Source of the DNA: JAZDGX01 sp964482205 | GTDB taxonomy: Bacteria > Eisenbacteria > RBG-16-71-46 > CAIMUX01 > WJJG01 | Assembly (NCBI GenBank): GCA_964482205.1 | Contig: CAYZWI010000008.1 | Coordinates: 62,001 to 126,000, forward strand | Direction: 5' to 3' | DNA: 64,000 bases | Shown here: positions 33,001 through 39,489 of the stretch, in pieces | Position numbering within the stretch: position 1 is the first letter of the stretch | Layout: the number at the start of each line of letters is the position of its first letter | Made by a program: the position numbers and the translations under genes | The notes under the pieces: model-generated | The model's input: only the letters and a program-made list of their open reading frames with translations | What the model was told of the DNA's origin: nothing | The model's database searches: none

Positions 33001-34787
33001 TCGCCGCGCAGGAATTCGAGGAGCAGGCCCGGCGCTTCCATCGCACGCCATTCGACACGCGCCTCCCCTTCCTCCATGCCGCGCAGGCGTCCGTTCACCA
33101 CGAAATCGCCGAGATCTCCGGTCACTCTCAAATTCTCGACTTCCAAGGCGTCGCCGTTCGCGGGAAGACGAATGGTCGCGCGCTCGCGCGCATTTGCCGC
33201 ACCGGCGCTCTCGAGGCCCCGCGCTTCCGTCGCAGGCGCGCGATGGACGTCGATCGGCGAGAGGCGCACCACGAGCGGCCTCTCCTCAGGATCGATCCGC
33301 GCGAACAGAGTGACTTCCCTTCCGAGCGCGCTGCCCGCAAACGAAAGCGCGCCGCCTCCCGACCATCCGGGAGGAATCTCGCCCAGCACGCGCGCATGCT
33401 CGAATTCGAATCCGCCGATGCGTCCCGTGGCGGCGACTTCGAGATGCGCGCCGGGCCGCTCGCTCGGGCCACGCACATCGAGAGAGAGCGCGCCGTCGAG
33501 ACGATCGGGCAGCGTCGCACTCTCGCGCGTTTGCCCGCGCGCGTCGCGCGCTGGCGGCGCATCGAGAAAGCCCCAATCGACGAGCCAGGCGGCACTCGTC
33601 ACGCGCGCATCCGCGCGAGCCGACACGCTGTCGGGCGAGACGCGGCCGCTTGCCCGCACCTCGAGGCCGTTCGCCCGCGCAACGAGCGAAGCGAGCGTGG
33701 CCGTGCGATCGCGATAGGCGATGCGCGCGCGTCCTTCGTCGAGCCAGGCGTGCGGCTCGGTCTCCATGGCCAGCTCTCCGCCCAGAGGCGGGCCGAGTTC
33801 GAGCGTGCCGGTGAGCCGCGCGGCGAGGCGGCCGGTGTCGGGACGCCCGAGGCCCGGAAGGCCCGCGATTTCGCCCGAAAAGGGCACGGCGAGCGTCCCT
33901 GCGAACGAGAGCCCTTCGTAACGCAATCCGTCGCGCAGGAACGATGCGTTCAACTGCAGGCCCGGCCCCGCGGGCGGCGGGCCGCGACGGTCGAGCGCGA
34001 GCCGCACGAAGAGCGAATCGTTCGCGAGCGGATCGACGAGCAGCGCGACTTCCTCGGTCGCGCCCAGACGCCCCTCGATCCTGCCTTCCATGCGGCCATT
34101 GCCCGGCTCGATGCGCAGATGGCCCGCGGAGATCTCCCACTCGCGTTCGGGCACGCACCCGCGCAGATCGTTCAGCACGAGATGCGGTACAGAATCATGA
34201 GAGATGTCGAGCGCGCCGTCGACCACCACACCTTCGACGCGCAGCGAGTCGGAGAGGCGCACGCTCGGCGCCGCGATGCGCAAGCGCTCGATGCGCAAGG
34301 AGAGCGTGCCCGCGATGGAACCGTCGCGGAACCAGGAGTCTTGCGCGCCGGCCCTCGATGGCGGGCGGGGCTGGCGATTGCTCTGTTGCGCGAGGCGGCC
34401 TTGAATGGCGGGGACATTCAGGCGCAGATCTTCCGCGATCATCTCTCGGACCACGAGATCGTGATGCAGCAGCGCTCCCACGGAAAGCTCGAGCACCACG
34501 CTGCCCGCCGCGGCGAGGGAATCGGAAGGCGTTTGATCCGAATCGGTCCAGCGAACGCCGGTGAATTCCAGCCGCCCGAGCGCAGGCCAGGAGGATTCGT
34601 CGACGGCGATCCGGCCGGGGAGCACGACCTGTGAGCGCTGGATCGCCGCCGCGAGCGTCCATTCGCGGAAGGCGCGCACCTGAAGCGCGAGCAGCAGGAG
34701 GCCCGCCATCATCACGACGAGCGCGAGCAGCAGAGCGACCGCTCCGCCGGCTCTCTTGCCCCACGTGATGATGCCGCTCGCGTTCAT
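30024..34787 (-). CDS. tamB: TamB-like translocation and assembly module protein (DUF490)
   Basis: Very large periplasm-spanning protein of 1587 residues with one N-terminal membrane helix (about 12-38). The body consists of repeating beta-rich segments typical of AsmA/TamB (for example repeated LxLxGxLx-type strands); the C-terminal DUF490 region is clear: GSVVFYGEDEANPSLDVELA, VNMQGTLLEPQLTLTSDPPM, ILSYVVFG. It forms a groove for lipid transport or autotransporter/outer-membrane protein insertion with TamA. The ATG follows GGAG; an upstream GTG 17 codons earlier is an alternative. It is directly downstream of the Omp85 gene (about 120 bases), the usual tamA-tamB order. The antisense strand is also open for long stretches but not coding. 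Confidence 0.92.
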   Translation of the reverse strand: MNASGIITWGKRAGGAVALLLALVVMMAGLLLLALQVRAFREWTLAAAIQRSQVVLPGRIAVDESSWPALGRLEFTGVRWTDSDQTPSDSLAAAGSVVLELSVGALLHHDLVVREMIAEDLRLNVPAIQGRLAQQSNRQPRPPSRAGAQDSWFRDGSIAGTLSLRIERLRIAAPSVRLSDSLRVEGVVVDGALDISHDSVPHLVLNDLRGCVPEREWEISAGHLRIEPGNGRMEGRIEGRLGATEEVALLVDPLANDSLFVRLALDRRGPPPAGPGLQLNASFLRDGLRYEGLSFAGTLAVPFSGEIAGLPGLGRPDTGRLAARLTGTLELGPPLGGELAMETEPHAWLDEGRARIAYRDRTATLASLVARANGLEVRASGRVSPDSVSARADARVTSAAWLVDWGFLDAPPARDARGQTRESATLPDRLDGALSLDVRGPSERPGAHLEVAATGRIGGFEFEHARVLGEIPPGWSGGGALSFAGSALGREVTLFARIDPEERPLVVRLSPIDVHRAPATEARGLESAGAANARERATIRLPANGDALEVENLRVTGDLGDFVVNGRLRGMEEGEARVEWRAMEAPGLLLEFLRGDLARAGASKAASSNKSLTPAQLDAFRSRWREQGPFTLTAQARLLPGSGACGVTASGSFTLPGPLVLAPWLGWKGRVDDMRAILGRFRVDRPAREKSEMPAASANATRSSHASGASHARGSSHAFLDGLVAEVDLGATPWIERGIARATGQGERIALQRLSLSLEDIDLEASGSVGAHWDARANLAVSGTRWLSRLSASPVDSMLIALRANAHVTGAGPKPDVRVEWEGSYAQPGFSVPLVRGWAQATPARVEARMDAPQGLRAGALRFDRAIVHAVNPHPGAGLAQGRVSLRAAGPREAVRASADVAPMQNGGWEARADSLEIELGGHAISARQAFAVRFEENPARLLLEGLRMGGELGDLALDGAFGEDLLRLDLSADIVQPVAPGALAHLERFWPERIALSAHAESYSDVQASAMFTRIPWSGKQTIDARLDISEDGRDLLLQGSALAASDTVWLARARMPGLASLDSIPASIPVSAVSRFLDLPLPLDLLGVRSSEGRAKSARVAGRIDLAGTLGAPSAVAGAQVTFPDIVGLEKYRLDLAAAVHPRAGLDPALEARSLEVSVPGAALPDSPEGGVRAAFAVRNEEKLVAQGDLVHAFPWTLTGPAPAPDPARPIALRIDSQTLALRDFQALLPPGFGIEGDAQMHLEMRGPVSDPALDGFLRAARLTVSFEDNTRISSGVDLRAGGSLLRPSLAGKIQVFNGAITVPEQPRELHPVEGHALLWEAHAAAAADSISAANGGNGSSNGAAVTPFDLDVTIEIPSRLWVRGAGLEIETAGTLRVTQHGAQPAIVGELRAVQGTFGFMGRTFQVERGSVVFYGEDEANPSLDVELAAQVGELRVTVNMQGTLLEPQLTLTSDPPMEEGDILSYVVFGSALNQLSTDQLGLLQDRATDVAASFAAGQLQTALSRQLGVDLLTIRRAEGEARPGSVVIGKYLSPRILLTYEQSFQGSLGFFVNLEYLFTRHLRLETLLGYESRSAVEVSWSRDY

Positions 34788-34910
34788 GCTCCCATGCTCT
34801 CCGGCAGGCGCTTCCCATGCGCTTTCAAGCGACGACACACACGGCGACGGCGCGCCTCATACGGCCGGCCGGCGCTTCGAACGCGGCCACATCGGTTCTG
34901 AGTACCCTCG

Positions 34911-36833
34911 CTAGAACGGATGCCCGACCGACAGATGAAACAGCCAATCGGGCTGTCCGGTTTGAAATTCGGTGAGTCGATATCCGATGTCGGCGCGCAC
35001 GGGACCGACGGGAGTCATGATCATGAGCCCGGGACCGGCCGCGACCTCGATGTCCCCGTCGATGTCACTCGCGAGCCGCCACACCTGGCCCGCATCCACG
35101 AACAGGGCCCCCACGAACCGCCATACCAACGGAATGCGGATCTCGGTGGAAGCGAGCATGCACGCCTCTCCGCCCAGGGGCGCGCCGGAATCGTCCTGCG
35201 GGCCGAGCTCGCGCCGCCCGAAGCCGCGCATGGAACCAGCGCCACCCGCATAAAACCTCTTGTTGGGCAGAAGGTCCTCGGAATCCCCGAGCGGCCTTCC
35301 CCACGCGACGCTCGCGTACAGCACCCCGACCACGCGCGCGAAGAGCGTGCGATAGAGCGAGCCGGAAGATTCCGCGAGCAGATAGTGGCTGTCGGAAAAC
35401 ATCCCCGGCAGCCCCCATTCGATGCGCGCATCGGCGGCGAATCCGTCCGCGGGATTCAAGCGATCGACCGCGGTGTTGCGCGTGCCCTGGAGCGAGAAGA
35501 AGGTGAGCAGCCCGCCGCGCTCGGAAAAGGCCGCCCGGTCGAGCGCGCGCACGGTCACATCCACTTGCGAAAGCGTGATGCCCGCGCGGGCCGAAGTCGC
35601 GAGCGAAGGACTATAGGTATCGGCCGCTTCCAGGTCGCCGCTCCAGAGCTCGTAGCTCTCCTCGTCCTCACGCGTGGCGCGGGTGAGGATCTCGCCCCGG
35701 TGATCGCCGCCGAAGATCGCGGGCCACCACGCGGACAATTGCGCGATTTGCGTGAAACGCGAGTACGAAGCCTCGGCCGCCAATCCGCGCCCGCGGCGAA
35801 AGAGGTTGCGGTGCTCCCAGCGCACCCGGCCGCGGAACTGCTCGTCGGTCCAGTAGCCGACCGAGATGCGAATCGTGCGCGGCTCGCGTTCGGTGAGATC
35901 GAGCACGACCTGCAGCGTGTCGCGGCCGGTGTCGCGGGTCGTGACGCGCACCTGCCGGAAGAGGCCGAGCAGGCGCAAGCGATCGCCCGCTTCCTTGAGA
36001 TCGCCGGGAGAATAGATCGCACCGTGATCGATGCTCGCCGTGCGCTTGGCGAGCGGGACGAGATCGGGCGAGGCCCCCGACACTTCCGTCCAGCCGAAGC
36101 GAAAGCGCGGGCCCGCTTGCGCGGAGTAGACGAGCGCGACGCTCGTGGAGTCCGCGCCCAAGCGCGCGGCCGTTGCGGGCATGCCCGGTTCGTCTGGTGG
36201 AGCGGTTTCCGCTCGCGGAGTCGCTTCCAGCCGCGCCTGCACGACCGCTTGCGCGTAGCCCGCATCCTGGAGAATCGTCGTCAGGCGGGCAACGCGCTCT
36301 TCGATGAACGGGTCGTTCACGATCGAATCGGCCGGGGCGAGATCGAGCTCGCCAAGGCGATCCGCGACGACATCCGGAAAGCCTTCCGCGCGCGCTTCGC
36401 GGATGCCCACCTGCGGGCCGGGCTCGATGCGCAAGAGGACCGCGATCCGGCGCTCTCCGGAGAGGCGCTCGATGGCCGGGCTCACCCGCGCGCCCGGATA
36501 TCCGTGCCGCGCGAGAAAGAGCCGCGAGCGCTCGACATCTTCTTCCAGCAGCCGCGGAGAGAAGCTCGCCCGCTTTCCCCCGAAGAGCGAGGGCGTGCCG
36601 GCGAGGGCGAGACCTTTGCGCAAATCCTCGGCGAGGGCCGCGGGCGCTCCGCGCACTTCGAGCCGCGCGACCCGCCATCCGCGATAGGCCTCGAAGTCCT
36701 CGGTCTCGAGGGAAGAGCCCTGCGTGGGAGCTTGCGCGCGGACGAGCGCGGTACACAGAAGGAAGAGCGCGACGACGACAAGGAAGCGCAGGCTGCCACG
36801 CGCCAGCACGAAAAGCGCATGCCTCACGCTCAC
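34911..36833 (-). CDS. tamA: Omp85-family outer-membrane protein, TamA-like
   Basis: Outer-membrane barrel protein of 640 residues. The signal peptide has a hydrophobic core at about 12-30. Two or three POTRA domains follow (for example IEPGPQVGIREARAEGF), then the 16-strand barrel. The Omp85 loop motif is FYAGGAGSMRGFGRRELGP, and the end shows VGPVRADIGY and a terminal Phe, the OMP C-terminal signature. It likely pairs with TamB, encoded directly downstream. The GTG start at residue V16 of the long frame follows GGGGGAGGG; upstream the frame runs through 19-bp tandem repeats and was not used. Length and POTRA count fit TamA better than BamA. Confidence 0.9.
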   Translation of the reverse strand: MSVRHALFVLARGSLRFLVVVALFLLCTALVRAQAPTQGSSLETEDFEAYRGWRVARLEVRGAPAALAEDLRKGLALAGTPSLFGGKRASFSPRLLEEDVERSRLFLARHGYPGARVSPAIERLSGERRIAVLLRIEPGPQVGIREARAEGFPDVVADRLGELDLAPADSIVNDPFIEERVARLTTILQDAGYAQAVVQARLEATPRAETAPPDEPGMPATAARLGADSTSVALVYSAQAGPRFRFGWTEVSGASPDLVPLAKRTASIDHGAIYSPGDLKEAGDRLRLLGLFRQVRVTTRDTGRDTLQVVLDLTEREPRTIRISVGYWTDEQFRGRVRWEHRNLFRRGRGLAAEASYSRFTQIAQLSAWWPAIFGGDHRGEILTRATREDEESYELWSGDLEAADTYSPSLATSARAGITLSQVDVTVRALDRAAFSERGGLLTFFSLQGTRNTAVDRLNPADGFAADARIEWGLPGMFSDSHYLLAESSGSLYRTLFARVVGVLYASVAWGRPLGDSEDLLPNKRFYAGGAGSMRGFGRRELGPQDDSGAPLGGEACMLASTEIRIPLVWRFVGALFVDAGQVWRLASDIDGDIEVAAGPGLMIMTPVGPVRADIGYRLTEFQTGQPDWLFHLSVGHPF

Positions 36834-36858
36834 CGGCGTTCCCTCCCCCGGACTCCTG

Positions 36859-36972
36859 CTCGACCGGAAGCTCGTCACTCGACCGGAAGCTCGTCACTCG
36901 ACCGGAAGCTCGTCGCTCAACCGGAAGCTCGTCGCTCAACCGGAAGCTCGTCGCTCAACCAACAGCTTGTCG
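36859..36972 (-). repeat. Six 19-bp tandem repeats upstream of tamA
   Basis: The unit on the plus strand is CTCGACCGGAAGCTCGTCA. Units 1-5 are nearly identical (each has two or fewer changes); unit 6 is degenerate. The array ends 25 bases before the tamA start codon. The unit length is not a multiple of three. Confidence 0.85.
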
Positions 36973-37186
36973 CTCGTTCGGCAGGTTATCGCATCCGGCG
37001 GGGTGCCTGTCCATGGCTGCATCGGGAATTCATACGGAGCGAGCATGCGGGGTTTCTCGGAAGCGAGATCGAGCCGCGCCGCGCGCCGGGCGCGGTCGAT
37101 CCGCGGCAGGTGGATACCGGCAACACTTGCGAACGGCGGCCCGCGCCCGTAGCGTCGGGCGCCGGGATGGAAAAGAGGAGGAGCCG

Positions 37187-38008
37187 ATGGGCATCCAGCG
37201 GGGTCCGGAAGAGCGCGCGATCGGCCGCGCGGAGATCATCGCGCGACTGCGCCAGATTCTGGAGAGCGAAGCCGCCGTCATCGCCGCCTGGCTCGGAGGC
37301 AGCGATGCGTCGGGCAGAACCGATCGCTATTCGGACATCGATCTTCAAGTCCTCGTGGAAGACGACGCCGTCGAGGCCGTGTTCGCGCGCTTGCACGAGG
37401 GCCTGCAGGCGCTCTCCCCGATCGCGCTGCGCTTCCGCTTTCCCGAGCCGATGTGGCACGGGCACTCGCAGGAATTGCTCCGCCTTCGCGACGCGGACCC
37501 CCATCACTTTCTCGATCTCGTGATCATGAAGCGCAGCGCGCCCGACCGTTTGCTCGAGCGCGAGCGGCACGGCGAGCCGCTGGTGCTCTTCGACCGGGAA
37601 CATCTGATCGCGGCCGTTCCTGTCGACCGCCGCGCGCATCGGGCCCGCATGGAAAAGCGGCTGAATGAAATGCGCGCGCAAGTTCCGCTGCTGCAACCGC
37701 TCGTCGCTCGCGCGGTGCACCGCGGCCATCGCGCGGACGCGGCCTACGGGTACCACGCGATCGTACTGCGGCCGCTGGTCGAGCTCTTGCGGATGCGCTA
37801 TTGCCCCGATCGTTTCGATTTCGGCCCTCGCTATCTCGATCGCGACCTGCCCGCGGCATGGCGCGAGGAAATCGAGCGCCTTTCGTTTCCCGCTTCGGCC
37901 GAGGAGATTCTCGAATTCCAGGCGCAAGCGGCGGCGCATTTCGAGGAGCTGCTGGCCGCGCGCGATCGAGGGGAATGGGAAGCGCCGCAGGCGGGGCCCG
38001 GCATCTGA
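37187..38008 (+). CDS. Nucleotidyltransferase-domain protein
   Basis: Soluble protein of 273 residues. The Pol-beta-superfamily signature is present: GGSDASGRTDRYSDIDLQV, with the GS, followed by D-x-D (residues about 36-54). The rest is helical and resembles aminoglycoside nucleotidyltransferase- or DUF4037-like proteins, with VIMKRSAP and RYLDRDLP-type segments. Such proteins may adenylylate a small molecule or a protein; the target is unknown. The ATG follows GAGGAGGAG. The gene stands between tandem repeats upstream and a convergent lipoprotein gene. Confidence 0.8.
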   Translation: MGIQRGPEERAIGRAEIIARLRQILESEAAVIAAWLGGSDASGRTDRYSDIDLQVLVEDDAVEAVFARLHEGLQALSPIALRFRFPEPMWHGHSQELLRLRDADPHHFLDLVIMKRSAPDRLLERERHGEPLVLFDREHLIAAVPVDRRAHRARMEKRLNEMRAQVPLLQPLVARAVHRGHRADAAYGYHAIVLRPLVELLRMRYCPDRFDFGPRYLDRDLPAAWREEIERLSFPASAEEILEFQAQAAAHFEELLAARDRGEWEAPQAGPGI

Positions 38009-38069
38009 AAGGATGCGATCCATCGGAATCGAGGCCATGAGCGCGTCGCCATGAGCGCGCGCCATGTGA

Positions 38070-38101
38070 GAAACGGGAGGCCTGCGCGAGCACGCCTCCC
38101 G
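38070..38101. terminator. Hairpin between convergent nucleotidyltransferase and lipoprotein genes
   Basis: CGGGAGGC (38074-38081) and GCCTCCCG (38094-38101) form an 8-bp stem with a 12-base loop. In the minus-strand direction TTTCTC follows, so it is best read as the lipoprotein gene's terminator. Confidence 0.55.
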
Positions 38102-38181
38102 GTATCGGCCCACGACGGGGCCGGCTTTCTCTTCGAGCGAATCGAGGTTCCTGACAAGCCCTCGGGCGCCGACGACGACGG

Positions 38182-39120
38182 CTATTCGCCCCCTCCGCAG
38201 TTCTCGATCGTGAAGGGCTCGGATTGCGCGACGGCGCCGCTCTCGAGCGCCCGCACGCGCAGCGTGCACACGGCCGGCGTGCTTTCGCACGCGGAGAGGC
38301 CTTCCCACTCGTAGACGCCCGTGTTCGGGGCGGCGGGATCGATCGTCATGCAGACGGCGCCGTCCTGGAGAAGCTCGATCGCGACCGTTTCGTCGCAATC
38401 GCCCGATGATTGCCACAGGATTTCGCACAGGAATCCGACGCACAGACGCTCTCCGCCTGCCGGTGAAAGCAGCGTGAGTTCGCACGCGGGCGCGGGCGCC
38501 GCGGGCAGGCGATAGACGAAGAAAGGAAGCTTCACCTTGCGCACCGGAACCTGATCCGACGCGTCCCTCGGTCGCGCCCAGGCGGATTCCTTTTTCGGAT
38601 TCCCCATTCCCGCCGCGCGGCTCGCGTCCACATGCACGGCGACGAAGAGCGTGTCTCCCGCCTCGAAGCCGTCCGCCGCGAGATCGACCTCGTACGCGAA
38701 TTCCGAAACCGGCGGGACGTGCTTCGACCAGTAGGGAAAGCGCTCCAGGCGCGGAACGCCGCCCGGCGTCATGGGAAACCCGGAGGGCGCAGCGGCGATG
38801 GCCACGTGCGAAGCGTCGAAGAGCCACCCGGCCGCGCCGCGCAGAAGGAGCCGTACGCCCTCGCCGTCGCTCGTCACGGTCACCGAGCCGATCGTCGCCC
38901 TCTTGTCGGTGACGAGCGGAACGATGAGCGTGTCGGCGCTCGATTCTCCCAGCACGAGGCGGGGCGAAGAGCCCGCCGGCGCGGCGTCGCTCTGCCACAC
39001 GCTGTCTTCCGGGGCGGAGCTGCGCGTACAGCCCGCGATGGAGCAGGCGATGAGCAGCACGGCCAGCGAAGCGAGCATCGTTGGGACGGGAGAGCGGCAA
39101 TGGGAATGGGACGCGTTCAT
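38182..39120 (-). CDS. Lipoprotein with beta-sandwich domain
   Basis: Exported lipoprotein of 312 residues. The signal sequence ends in a lipobox IAGC at about residue 31, so Cys31 is likely lipidated. The middle carries an Ig/beta-sandwich of unknown family. The C-terminal 90 residues match the Ser/Thr-rich GPI-anchored (Kre9/KNH-like) domain pattern: LLSPAGGERL, ILWQSSG, IELLQDG, and several Cys. Such modules bind surfaces or polysaccharides. The ATG follows AAGGAG; a long open extension upstream was rejected because no ribosome-binding site precedes it and it lacks the lipoprotein signal. A near-consensus sigma-54 promoter lies 91-107 bases upstream of the start, so its expression is probably under an enhancer-binding protein. 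Confidence 0.82.
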   Translation of the reverse strand: MNASHSHCRSPVPTMLASLAVLLIACSIAGCTRSSAPEDSVWQSDAAPAGSSPRLVLGESSADTLIVPLVTDKRATIGSVTVTSDGEGVRLLLRGAAGWLFDASHVAIAAAPSGFPMTPGGVPRLERFPYWSKHVPPVSEFAYEVDLAADGFEAGDTLFVAVHVDASRAAGMGNPKKESAWARPRDASDQVPVRKVKLPFFVYRLPAAPAPACELTLLSPAGGERLCVGFLCEILWQSSGDCDETVAIELLQDGAVCMTIDPAAPNTGVYEWEGLSACESTPAVCTLRVRALESGAVAQSEPFTIENCGGGE

Positions 39121-39489
39121 GGCAACTCCTTCCGCTCGAGCGCCCTGACCGGCTCTTTCCCTGGCCCGGGCGGCTCTCGTTCTTCCATGCACACCGCGCA
39201 GTTCTTGATGAGCAAGCGGCATGCCAACAGGACAGGGGAAAGGAGTTGAAGGTGGGCACGCAAGCCGATGTCGGCCAGTATTTTGCGCGGCCGGCCTGCA
39301 GCGGCCTCGCAAGTCCACATGAGGGGTCGTTGCAGCCTGCGGGCAGCGTAGGGCAATCCGCACGAGATCGTGTGCTCGAGCCCGCCGCTTCAGCCATTCC
39401 TTCGTCGCCACGCAACACCGCCCAAGCGGGTCCGCGCGCGAGCTATCCGACCGCACGAACGGCCTTGATTCACTCCAGACAGGGTGATG
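39121..39489. other. Intergenic region carrying the lipoprotein promoter
   Basis: Between the M1 peptidase stop and the lipoprotein start. Apart from the sigma-54 promoter listed separately I see nothing recognisable. Confidence 0.4.
39211..39227 (-). promoter_or_regulatory. Sigma-54 (RpoN) promoter of the lipoprotein gene
   Basis: Minus strand TTGGCATGCCGCTTGCT: GG (-24) and GC (-12) are exactly 10 bases apart, and 11 of 13 specified positions of YTGGCACGRNNNTTGCW match. It leaves a leader of about 80 bases. Confidence 0.7.

Noticed and set aside
36859..36972. CRISPR array
   Set aside because: Units are contiguous with no spacers between them and no cas genes nearby.
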